From positions 3,021,685-3,085,684 of the forward strand of contig NW_006921537.1 of NCBI RefSeq assembly GCF_000340215.1: a DNA stretch of 64,000 nt, written 5' to 3'. The number at the start of each line of letters is the position of its first letter. The first letter of the stretch is position 1. Source of the DNA: Pseudocercospora fijiensis CIRAD86. Taxonomy: Eukaryota > Ascomycota > Dothideomycetes > Mycosphaerellales > Mycosphaerellaceae. Of this stretch, positions 10,168 to 20,771 are shown in pieces. The notes under the pieces are model-generated. The model had not been told where the DNA came from, searched no databases, and was given only the letters and a program-made list of their open reading frames with translations. The position numbers and the translations under genes are program-made.

Positions 10168-11173
10168 ATGGAAGCACCACCCAGACCGCTTGCCGGTCTC
10201 GACTACGAGACTTGCACGCTCAAAGAACTCCAGCTGTTTTTCAAACAGCGGTCAGCAAAAGAGCTGCCCGCATACGAGAGACATGACAAGCGATTCGTCA
10301 TCCGCTGTCTGCGACTTCTGGACGACAACTTCACCTTCCGATTCATGGATCTGGCCGGAGAGCTGCGCAATATCATCTATGAGCGTCTGCTTCTCTACAA
10401 CAGAAATAGACCAGCGCCTCTCTATCCCGAGATACTTCGAGTCTCGAGGCGTTGTCACGCCGAAGGACTGGGAATCCTCAAGCAAGAATGCTCACCCAGT
10501 CTAGTAGTGAGAATCTACGGACTAGGCACGCGCTACATCGCTCATACACAGACGTCGATTCTATTAAACGAACAATTCTCCACCAAGAATCGCTCCCGTC
10601 AACTCGACCCATGGCACCGCACACCAATCCACGAAGCAAAAGTCATAACCATTGACGTCAACCTCGACACAACCGACAAGCTTCACCTCAACACCACGCT
10701 CTACAATCTAACCACAATCCTCTTCACCTCCCGCCCCCCAATCGTCTTCCTCCGCAACAAAACCCACCCACCACCCTCCGCACCCACAAAAAAACCAAAC
10801 AAAAAACCTCCTCATCTCCCTCTCCCCCCTCGCCCACCTCAACAAACACACCCACCTCAAGTTCTCAGGCATCCCCCAAGAAATCCAAGACACCCTCTCC
10901 CACATCTCCCACCACTCCACAGGCGGCACTCCTCTCACGCGATGGCTAGAAGCCGACGCCAAGATCAAAGAGGCCTCCGATCTGGTCGTTCGGTCGAAGC
11001 TCCGCATCCCCTGGCTGGTAGTCGTCCAATCCGGGTGGAGGAAAACCGCACCACAGGCTCCTGAATCTTTGATGATTGATATGCTGGGCAGAGGAGCGGA
11101 GAGGTGTGGGTGCCGGGATCTTCAACGCATGTTTCAGTTCTATCTTCGCGGGTTTGCGCGCATGAGGTCGTGA
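10168..11173 (+). CDS. F-box-like hypothetical protein with apparent frameshift
   Basis: From ATG 10168 the frame reads TCTLKELQLFFKQRSAKELP followed by a basic stretch and FRFMDLAGELRNIIYERLLL. This is the arrangement of a short SAP-like helix pair and an F-box-like helix common in Dothideomycete proteins of unknown function. PEILRVSRRCHAEGLGIL follows, also typical. After ~10,760 this frame becomes a Pro/His-rich tail ending at 11,064. The +1 frame from about 10,800 instead reads NLLISLSPLAHLN..LKFSGIPQEIQDTL..LTRWLEADAKIKEA and ends at 11,173, which looks like the real C-terminal half. The switch falls in the A-rich run at 10,788-10,806, so a one-base insertion is likely (decay or sequencing error). 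Function may involve protein-protein contacts in ubiquitin ligases, but this is unproven. Confidence 0.6.
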
Positions 11174-11520
11174 TTGATCCGTTGGTTGCTGTACGTTCGA
11201 CGCATTCGATTCTTTGGAAGATTCATCATCATCATCATCAGACTTCTGTCAGGTCGGGCGGACACAATCAAGCTCGAGGCAAAGAATCGCGCGAAAACGG
11301 CATAGCTCGAGGGGAAAAAGTTGAAGTGGTCAACAAGCTGGACTGGTTGGTCTTCTTCAAGGCAAGGCGTGCAAAGCTCTACATCTACGATATTCGAAGG
11401 CAGAGAGAGCTATCAGAGATGTATGCAGTTTCAATTCCACACCAGATCCGTCCGCGAAGACACACATTGCCTTACCTGAAACTTCAGTGTTCCGTGCGTT
11501 TCGTTTCATCGTAGCGGGAT
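11174..11520. other. Intergenic, edge of gene space
   Basis: No convincing gene. It contains a short (ATC)n run near 11,223-11,240. An open frame at 11,104-11,514 has no recognisable features. Base composition is still like the gene-rich part. Confidence 0.45.
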
Positions 11521-12789
11521 AGTTATTAAACTGTGTGCTAGGTAACGTCGTAGGGAAGAGAATAGGATTTCGGCATATCCGTAATAATAAAGGGAGATAG
11601 CCTTGATTGTAGCAGACTTTTAGCGTCCCATTCCTTTAGGTTCCTACGGGACTATCTCTACTATTCCGGCTAGGAAATGGCCCGATTATTAGGCGTACGA
11701 TAGGACCTACTAAGCTTACGGAAATGCTCGGTTTTGTATATAGGCTCGGCTTGCCTAATTAGGCTGTTATAGTAGCTTCTAAGGTGTTGTTACTATCTAC
11801 TACTTCTTCTTCGGCCTCTTAATAGCTCGTAGTATTGTCGCCGCCTTTAGTCGCTTACGCTTGCTATTGCTACTATATTTATTAGAAGTCCGCCTCTTAC
11901 CTACTACCTCTCGTAGAGCGTTATTATTATCTAACTAAGGGAAGTCTTCTACTACTTCTAGGTCTTGTTTTAATAGCGAAGCGGCTCCTACTAGCGAAGT
12001 AAGGTCTATAAGCTCGGCTATTTCTTCGATAGTATCTAAGTCGAGCGGCTAAGCCGATTATATAGATAATAGCGACTCGCGCGGCTACCGCGGTAGCGGT
12101 AGCTTCGAAGGTAAGGGTCTAAAGGATAGCGGACTCGGCGTAAGAAGGTCGACAATGTAAGGGCGCGTTAGTAATAAGAGCGTCTTATTAAGCCGTAGAA
12201 GGTTAAACGCTCGAGGTCTATATTTAGTCGCTAGTAGTAGTAGTAGTAGTAGCGGAAGGGTCGGATACCGAGGCAATTACTAGCGAGTTAGAGTAACAGG
12301 TTTAGGTAGAAGTTATTGTTAAGTCTACTATCGCTATCGGTTACTAGTTAATTGAACCTTAGGCGTACCTTCTCGAAGGAAGTTATCTAGTAAGAAGTTA
12401 GCTAGCTAAGTAAGCGTGTCTTTAATACGCCGTAAGAAGCTTCTTATATATTTGTCCTTTAGCGTACTATTACAGATAGTCTTGTCGTTACGGACCGTAT
12501 AGAAGTGCTATAAGAGGCCTTCTATACCTTCGTTAAAGTAAGCGCGAAGGTTACGAAGATAGGGGTCGCTAGTAGTGTATTAAGTCTCTTCGAAGCCCTC
12601 GAGGAAGAGAGTAGTACTATCTCGCTACCGCTAGTATTAACTAATTTCTATGCTATTAAAGCTATAGTAGAAACTAACGTAGAGCTATTGTTGCTATAGA
12701 GTAAGCGGCGTTACAAATAGGTAGTGTCTTAGTATATAGTAGTATAGCAAATGCTACTAGAACTAAGGAAGGCAATTGTAGTAAGGCAG
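11521..12789. repeat. RIP-mutated sequence, identity not recognised
   Basis: No domain recognised in any frame. It probably continues the element whose minus-strand coding remnant lies just to the right. Confidence 0.4.
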
Positions 12790-13432
12790 TTATCTATTAC
12801 GATACAATACAAGGCCGTCGTATAGTAGCAATGCCTTAGCCTTATATTCTTCCGCAATAGCTAGTTGTTTCCTAACGAAGTCCTATATAGTAGGAGGTAT
12901 TAACTCCTTAAAGTATAGCATCTCTTTAACCTTCTAATATTGCGTGCATTTGCTAATTCTATAGCTTTAAAGGTCCGCCTTATATAGTTGTCGAGCGTCG
13001 ATTGTTAGCAACTTAGTTATAGTGCTATATATCGTTAACTAAGGGAGGTCCTTCTTCCGGTCGTATTTAATAGCATTGTAGTATCCTTCTAGTAGCGATG
13101 TAGTACGTATTTGTATAAGGACTAGATTGTTTAAACGAGCCTATATAGCCTATTTCTATAACTTGTCCGACGACCAATTCTTTAGTAAATACTAAGTCTC
13201 TTCTTGCTTATTAAGAAGCCGCAACTCCGCTTCTATTGCAGTAATAACTTCTTTAACCTCTACCTTACTCCGAGCCTAATAAATGGCTCTTTTAAATAGT
13301 CTCTAGACTATAGGGTACTTGAATTTAGGAAAGTGTCGAAGGAAGGTCTCTTTAGCGTACCGCTAGTAGAGATACAGTCGTATTTCCTCGTCGAAGGACA
13401 GTCGAATAGCCGCTTGTTCTTGTACCGAGTCG
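12790..13432 (-). pseudogene. Unrecognised RIP-mutated coding remnant
   Basis: On the minus strand one frame stays coherent for about 210 codons, with stops only where Gln or Trp fit. Readable pieces include AAIRLSFDEEIRLYLY, AKETFLRHFPKFKYPIV, KVEVKEVITAIEAELRLLNK and DFVRKQLAIAEEYKAKALLY. It is helical and charged. It does not look like a reverse transcriptase, integrase or transposase, and I cannot name its family. The true ends are not visible. Confidence 0.35.
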
Positions 13433-14570
13433 TTAGTTATAGCTAACCTCGGCTTCTAGCGAGGGTACTACTGCTTTAGGACTTAGAAAGCAGCTTGCTA
13501 AAGCCTCGTACGCTGTGTTTATAGCAATATATATACAGCTAGTATCTAACTTTCGAATCTATTGCGGATATATACTATAAAGAGATGCTAGCCTATATTA
13601 GTAGTCTTATACGTTGCGTCGTAGAGAAATAACTAATCCTAGATTAGTCGCTGCTTTGCGGTTCCTACAGCCTAGTTACGTAAGCGGGGTAGTAGTAGTA
13701 GTACACTTACATCTCCTACTAATCTATTGTCTAACAACTGCCTCTACTAATCCGCCTGCTATATAATGCCCTTATAAAGGCGCCCTTCTATAGTTACTAA
13801 TACAGCTTTATACTGTAACTAAGCGCCGTTTACTAGATCAGTTAATAGCGATAGCTCGTTATATAGGTTCTCGAGTTAGAGGGAGATATTGCCCTTCTTA
13901 GCAAAGGTTACCTTCTTCTTGTCCTTCTTCTTCGACTATTTTATTATACCTTCCTTTATACGATAGCCTCTAATAACGGCAAAGCGGTTAGCATTACGAC
14001 CTTCCTTTATTAGATAGAATATACGAGCTGTATTATAGTCGTATTAGTCTATTAAGTACTCGAGAACGACCTTCAAGCTATTACTAGCACCTCGTACGTC
14101 CTACTAACTATTAGCTTCTAGCTAGGCCTCCGCTATCGACTCGAGAGACAATACTACTAAACTTACTATATAATCTATCGAATAGCAATATAGCGAGCCT
14201 ACCTCGGTACTAGGATCGGGGGACGAAGAAGCGACCTTATATATATAAGGCTCCTTATACTATTTCGAGCGATATATAGCAATTACTATACATGTCGCAT
14301 TATACCCTTCCTTATAGAACTCTACCTTCCGAATACTATCTAGCAACTCGCGTAGCCGATTAGTATCCTGCCGATAACGATAATAGTATATTGTCCGCTA
14401 TATTAAGCTATCCTTATGCCTCTCCTATAGCTTCTAGTACTAGAAGTTGCTAGCAAATAGCTATACCTTGTTGTATTTGTCTGTGTCTAAGAACAGGCCA
14501 TTTAAAGGTAGATTAAAGAGCTAAGAACGCAGTAATATATTAAGGTAAGAGGGGATTAAATAAGCTATTG
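13433..14570. repeat. RIP-mutated sequence, identity not recognised
   Basis: Composition as in the rest of the island. No domain, terminal repeat or RNA gene recognised. Confidence 0.4.
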
Positions 14571-14626
14571 TAAAGAGCGTAGATTAAAGAGCGTAGATTA
14601 AAAAGCGTAGATTAAAGAGCGTAGAA
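14571..14626. repeat. Tandem repeat, 14-base unit x4
   Basis: Four consecutive units of TAAAGAGCGTAGAT, the third with AAAAA and the last with one end change. Confidence 0.85.
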
Positions 14627-15470
14627 TTTGCCTACCTAACTGCTAACAATACCTTTTATATAGCTATACAGCTGTTTCTTCGTCGACATAACGACTAACT
14701 ACTACGACATAAAGTTAGCGACTAACGAGTCCTCGGCATGCCCGATTTAGCTAGCAAAACCGGCTATATCTCGATCTAATTATCGACTCTACTACTACCG
14801 AGTATGTTCGTAAAATGTAAGCAATCGACAACAACCCTATACGCTAAAAGTCTGCTGTATCTAACACTATCTAATAAAGGGCCTTTATCTTGCATTATTA
14901 GGGATAGATCTATAGCATTCTAAGCGGGGCCCTATAAGATAGTCTTAGCTCGGAGACTGCTTTAGGGTATGCGAGATAACGGACGGCGGTAAGCTAGCTT
15001 AGAAACGTTAGGCGCAAACTTATTTAGAAGGTGCGGATAGTCCCTTAAGGTAGTTAGTATATACGCTAGTTAGGTCCCGTTTTTTAAGAGAGTACCCCCT
15101 TTCTACTATCTCGCTTAATAAGGGTATATAATAATACTACTAGAACTTAAAAAGAGGGTATTATAAATATCTCTCTCTAAGCTTAGTAAAAAAAAATAGG
15201 GCCTTTTTAGGCTTAGTATACCTTAAAACGAGCTAGAAGCCGAGTCTAGTTAGTTATAGCCGAGGGACTTTAAAATTTCTTAGTTCGTAAGAGGTTTAGA
15301 GAGTATAGGAGTTATAGTATATATTATAACGCTTCGCCGCTACGATAGTAGTATTTCCGATACTATATCGGTCGCTTACGCCTAATCTAGCGGTATTTAC
15401 TTAAGGCGGTATACTCGATTACACTAGCGGTATTACTAGAAGCGTAATTTAGTGTATAAGACTAGTACCG
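14627..15470. repeat. RIP-mutated sequence, identity not recognised
   Basis: No family recognised. A polypurine/A-run stretch lies near 15,181-15,205. Confidence 0.35.
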
Positions 15471-15680
15471 AGGCCTTTCTACTATAAGCTCCGCTATTAA
15501 AGTCTATTAAATATAATACTATCGATACTTTTAGTCCTAATCGTAGCTCTATCGACCTCTATAGCCTTTAAGAAGCTATACGTAATTATAGGATTCTTCG
15601 ATTATATATACTAAGGAAGGCGCGCGTTATGTAAATATAGTAGCCGCGTATAACGTATAGTCTATATAGCTACCTACGTC
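15471..15680 (+). pseudogene. Possible third histone H3-like remnant
   Basis: One plus frame reads DTF..NRSSIDLYSL*EAI (stop at 15,571-15,573) and a neighbouring frame continues VIIGFFDYIY..ALCKYSSRV. Placed together they resemble the H3 alpha-2 helix and loop 2 (LQEA..YLVGLFEDTNLCAIHAKRV), again with TAA at the Gln of LQEA. A frame change is needed and many positions differ, so this is much weaker than the copies at 25.3 and 34.5 kb. Confidence 0.3.
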
Positions 15681-16786
15681 TAGACTATCTATATATCGAC
15701 TTTAGTAGGCGCGTAGTTATAATTGCTATTATAGTAATATAATATTACAATCGACTATTATAGACTATACTAGTACTAATCTCGATCTAACTACTATAGC
15801 TATAGGATAGTTATTCGCGTCGTACCGGTATAGATATAACGAGTACTAGCTACTAACTACCTATCGTAGTCTTTTAAGGCCTACTATAATAGTCGCGAAG
15901 ACCTATACTTAAGATTATAGTCTTAAAGTATCTAAGGTATAGGAAGCTATAGTAAGTTATATAGTATAAAGGGCTACGCCCTAGGTAGAAAGCGCTAGCC
16001 TTAGGCATTCGGCCTACGCGACTCTAACCTACTACTTAGCGCTTAGCGTACTGTACAAAACTATTCCGATTTACGTAGATAGACTTAGCTCCTTATCGAA
16101 CCTATTAAGTCTTATATCTAGTATCTACGTACGCGCTACTTACCTATAATATATAGTAGCGGTCGTACTCCGATATAGCGGCTAATAATTCTAGTACGAG
16201 GAGGTCTATAGTACTTAATAGGAATTACTATAAGAGTTAGTAGTTTTATTTATAAAGATATAGTAAGACTTCCTATAACTAAGCCCGCTATAGAGGATTC
16301 TTAATCTACGGCAGTTCGGCTTATTTTCTTCGTTTAGTATCGTCTATTAGAAGTTATACCTTAGATAGATATTCGAGTCGTAGCTAGTAGAAGAATCGAC
16401 TATTACGAAGCCTCTTAAGGTATTTTATATCGCTACTAGGCTTTTCTATAATAACGTCGCCGATAAGGTAGCTATAAAGGTCCTTAAGATCTAGTATTAA
16501 TTCGATACGATATCTAGTTATAGTATTAGCGTCGCCTTACTCTTAGAGAGTACTACTTATAATTAAAAACGGATAGTATAGCTCCCGGCCCTATTTAGCG
16601 ATAAGTACGCTAAGATAACCTATAGTTACCTACTTCTTAGACTATTTCCGGCTCCTTCGTAATAGTATAGGCTTTAGCTAGGTAGCGACGAGGAGTTGTC
16701 TCTTAACTATATATAGCGCTCCTATCTAGCGAAAGCCTTTATTATTATTATTCGGTCTCGCCCCGCTAGAGAAGTATCGTAGCGAG
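15681..16786. repeat. RIP-mutated sequence, identity not recognised
   Basis: No coding family, terminal repeat or RNA gene recognised. Confidence 0.35.
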
Positions 16787-16931
16787 TAGATCCTATAGTA
16801 GTTCGATTTACGAACTATAAAACATATGTAGTTTAGTTTCTTAGCGGCAAACAAGCTCCCTAGTTCTAGTTTAGTTTTTTTAAACTATATAGATTTCTAG
16901 TTAGAACTAGAGACTATATTAGTTTTACTAG
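16787..16931 (+). repeat. Dispersed repeat R1, left copy
   Basis: About 133 bases (16,798-16,929) match 60,936-61,068 closely, including TTCTTAGCGGC and GACTATATTAGTTTTACTA. Its first 19 bases (16,787-16,805) match the reverse complement of 35,243-35,261 with two differences. It lies just upstream of the basic tail of H3-like copy 1 and may be the terminus of the element carrying it. Confidence 0.7.
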
Positions 16932-17099
16932 TATAAGGTCCCTAGTTACCTAAATATATATAAAAATACCTTTAGAACTTAGAATAGGGCAAGGGTAAAA
17001 TAAACTAAGTATAGGAAGACTATAGCTAGAACGAGATATTAGAAGAGGAGGACTATCTATAGTATATATAAAGGAAGGGGGTTCCTCGAAAAATAGTAC

Positions 17100-17236
17100 C
17101 GAAAAACAAGAAGGCTTTAAGTAGATAGGAGAAGGCTAAAGTAGCTAAAAAGAAGTAGGCAGACGAAGACTGTTACGAAGAAAAGTTATTCTTCTATAAA
17201 CAAAGGCTAAAAGATAGGTCTCGAGGATAAAGAAGC
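17100..17236 (+). pseudogene. Basic N-terminal tail of H3-like copy 1 (split by element A)
   Basis: The plus strand is very rich in Lys and Arg codons. The frame that joins the histone fold at 25,278 includes RSRQTKTVTKKS, reminiscent of the H3 tail, and then GLEDK. Element A starts immediately after (17,237), with the 5-base target GAAGC (17,232-17,236) repeated at 25,278-25,282. Removing A and one target copy joins the two parts without changing frame. Confidence 0.5.
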
Positions 17237-17434
17237 TATAAGAAGGGTTATGTTAGTAGGTAGATAGGGTAGTAGTAGATATAGGTAGTATTCGATAAGG
17301 AGCTAGAAAGAGAGGGAGGAAGGCAGGCAAGTTAGCCTACTACTAAGCGCTAAGCCCTACTTAAGGCATCGAGACCCTAGCTTTACTCGAGCCCGGTTAT
17401 ATACTAATTACGTATAACCTCTTTAGTCCTAATA
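17237..17434 (-). repeat. 3' LTR of element A
   Basis: 198 bases, ends TATAAGAAGG..CCTAATA (RIP-altered TG..CA). I count seven differences from the 25,080-25,277 copy, all transitions. Confidence 0.93.
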
Positions 17435-17696
17435 TACGCTTCCCTTCTAAAGGCCGCGCCCTCGTAGCCGGTCTTTGTTCTAGTCTTAACCTCTATTGCT
17501 GCTAACTTAGTAGGTCTAATAAGCCGCTTAGTCCGCGCTAAATTAAACGTACAACTACCGATTATATAACTATGTTAAACCTTACCTCTAATATAGCACA
17601 ATGTGCAACTCTAACTACGCTATCCCTATATATAATAAACTATAAAGTAATATATATTTATAAGAATTAAGGGTCTTCGACTAATTATAATACGAC

Positions 17697-18666
17697 TTAC
17701 GAAAACTTTTTTTCCGATCGCGACGATCCTATCGATAGGATCGCTTAGGATCCTTAGGATCCTTAGGATCCTCGGGATCGTACGTTAAAGATCTTGTCGG
17801 ATAGGATCGCTCGGGATCGCGGGGCCGCGATCCTATCGATAGGATCCTCGCGATCGAAATTTCGGGACGGGCCGTCCCGAAATTCGAGGCCTAGGAACGC
17901 AAAGGACGCAGGGCAAGTTAGAGCCCGACTGCTACTACTCCGTATACTACTACTACGAGGAGGTATTTCGGGGTATTACGTACTAATATAGGTCAAATTT
18001 AGCGGTTTCGTAGGTTTTTTTTATAGATAAATTTTTTTCGTTGAGGTTTCGTTAAATGCAGCCGATATTTCGTTAAGGTTTCTTTTAAAAGCCGACGCTT
18101 AATAAGCAGAACTTTGAAAAAAAGTACACTCGAAACACTCGAGATTCTTTTCTAGATTCTAGGATAACTACTAGGTATTAAGACTTCAAAATTTATAATA
18201 CTCTTATTAGTAGGTAGAACTTTAAGTTCTATTTTTTAAATTTCTAAAAATAGTAAAGTATAACTTAGAAAAGCCAAAATACTATATTGCTTATTTCTGT
18301 TCCCTAGCTTTGGTTTCGTAGAAAAACTATAAATTTTATATTTTTTTATAATAATATACTAAAAATAGAGTACCTTTTTACTATATTACTAAGCTATAAA
18401 CCTACTAGAAAAAAAGATAAATTAGAAGCAAAATGTCTAGAAAAGCGATTTTCTTTCCTTTATATCTTTTTATCTAGAAGGTTTACGGCTTAGTAATATA
18501 TGACAAAAATGTTCTATTTTTAGTGTAGTATTAGGCAAAAGTCTAACTTTTATAAGTTACCTATTTATCGTTCTAGGATAGCTTAGGATCGCTCGGGATC
18601 GCTCGCGATCGCTCGCGATCGCTAGGATCGATAGGATCGTCGCGATCGGAAAAGAAGTTTTCGTCT
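17697..18666. mobile_element. Nested ~970-base TIR element (MITE-like)
   Basis: Terminal inverted repeats of 38 bases (17,699-17,736 and 18,627-18,664) start ACGAAAACTT and differ at one base. Element B has the empty site near 33,961-33,975, which proves a later insertion into A. Sub-terminal regions are crowded with AGGATC and CGCGATCG motifs. Inside are a perfect hairpin (17,858-17,884) and an imperfect inverted repeat of ~65 bases (about 18,357-18,424 with 18,459-18,524). No transposase frame is visible, so it is non-autonomous. I could not identify a clear target duplication. Confidence 0.8.
17858..17884. repeat. Perfect hairpin, 13-base arms
   Basis: AATTTCGGGACGG, one central G, then the exact reverse complement. 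It lies inside the nested TIR element. Confidence 0.9.
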
Positions 18667-19629
18667 CGGAGCGCGTCTTCCCTACTATAATAGGTAGACG
18701 TACGAGGTATTATAGCCCTACCTCCGCTCTAAGTAATATCGTTCCGAGTTCTCTACGTCTACTCTAAAAGACCTAGAAATGTCCGCTTCCGAGGGTTTGT
18801 CCGTTCCGAGGGTTGTCCTTGTTATTACGAGGGCTATTATTTACTATCGTAGTTTCACTAGCCCTAATTAGTTAGGTTTGGTAGCCTTTAAGTGTTAACT
18901 AATTATATCTTTTTAAAAAACTCAGTTCCTCTAGTTTCTATAGGTAAAGGCTATTATAAGTGTAATAGTTAAGGTTCGCCTCGCTTAAAGGGTCGGAAAG
19001 ATCGAGGAGTAACCTATTATCCGCAAGATCGACCCCGGCTAGCTTAGCTCTATAGTTTCTGCCTTTAGTTAGTCTATTAGTCGCTTAATCTTTTAGGCGG
19101 CTTAAAGTTTTAATTAAAGTTTTAATCAAACCTTTAATATAGCTATTCTTTTAACTTAGCCGGTATAGTACGCTCTAGCTCGTAGTATAGGTAAGGTTGT
19201 GTCTATAGGCGTAGCGATAATAGTAAGTAATATTAATAATAGCGGCGCTAGCCGTCTTAGCGCTAACTTTACCTCGCTTCTAATCTTCTTCTTTAACTAA
19301 CAATACACTCCGCAATACCGTTACTAATATAGCCGCGCCGGCCGCGCCGATTGCCTAGGCCTCGAGACCTCGATAGAATAAGGGAACAAAAGGGGGGCCT
19401 AAATACTAGGAGAAGGGCCTTATAGGGCGCGTTAGTAAAGAGGTAGAATCCTTAAAAGAGTAGCGACTAATTAACGCGTTATAGCGCCCTAGGTATAGTC
19501 TTATTGTCCTAGTTTGCCGGCCTCTAATTAGTTAGCTAATAGCACCCCGGGGATAGCATTAATCCTAGGCCTTAATAGTAACATTATAAGCTTTTAGCCT
19601 TCTTCTTGTTCTCTACGCTAGTCTAATAC

Positions 19630-19770
19630 TCATCTAACAACTCGGTTATATCCTTAAAGGAACCTTTAGCTTCCTACGAGTCCTATTTAGGTAAATAGCC
19701 TTACTATCTTAATAGGTACTCCTTCTTGCCTTTCCTAGTCCGGTAATATAGGATACGTTCTATAGACTAT
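19630..19770 (-). pseudogene. Chromodomain of element A integrase tail
   Basis: The minus strand corresponds to the chromodomain read more clearly in copy B (32,807-32,950). Such domains let chromoviral integrases recognise histone H3 methyl marks. Confidence 0.65.
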
Positions 19771-20585
19771 AGCTCTTTACTATTAGCTAGTATATCCTCG
19801 GATTTAGCAGGCGCCTTATCCCCTTTACGTAGGTAGTACGGCTTAAGGAGGGATATATAGAAGGTGTTATAGATAGTATAATAAGGAGGAAGCTACAACT
19901 AGTAAGCCTATATACCCTTAGCTTCTCGAATGCGGAATAGGCTAATGTATCTTAGTACGAGCTTAGGCCTTGTTTTACTATTAGGCGATAGGTGTTTGCG
20001 GACACGGAGGTTCTTAGTGCTTAGTATAACTATATCGCCTTGCTTAAAGGTTATTAGCGTATAGTGTTTGTTATAATAGGCCTTCTAATAGGCCTAGGCC
20101 TTTGCTAGTTTGTTAGCTATCTTAGCGTAAATTTCTCGCATCTTTTAAACCCTCTTAATAGCCGCTAGTATCTTAGGTTGACCCGCTTCCCTTTCCTTAC
20201 GCTCGGCCTCGAGCGATAGGGGGTCTTATAGTATAGCAGCGTTCTAGCCTATTATAGCTATATATAGTAATACCTTAGTCGATAAGTAGATACTATTATT
20301 ATATACGAATTTAGCTAGTTATAGGAGGTTAACCTAGTCGTTAGGATTCTCGTTAATATAGCTACGTAGGTACTACTATAGGGTAGCATTCTGCCTCTCT
20401 ATTTAACCGTTAGTCTATAGATAGAAGGCTATTAATAGCCGATGCTTTAGTCTTAGCTATAGGCATATTTCGCTCTAATAGTGCGATGTAAATATCGAGC
20501 CCCTATCGGAGACTATCCCCTTAGGGGTTCCCTAATAGGTATAGAAGATATTAGTCTATAGCGCCTCTACTATATTAATAGCAGT

Positions 20586-20771
20586 CTAATCTTTCCGCGC
20601 CGGGATATATCGAGCGCCTTTAGTAAATCGATCTACTATAACAAGGATAGCATTATATATATCCTTGCTGCCCCTACGCTTAGTAGGCGGAAGGCCTATA
20701 ATAAAGTCTATTATTAGCTCTACAAATAGCTTCTTTAGAATAGGAAGTAAAGACAGCTCGCCGAATAGCAA
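20586..20771 (-). pseudogene. Element A integrase core fragment
   Basis: A 61-codon stretch without stops reads ELIIDFIIGLPPTKRRGSKD and AILVIVDRFTKGARYIPA. This is the first catalytic-Asp region of retroviral-type integrases (DF.TGLP..DRFTK). Confidence 0.9.
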
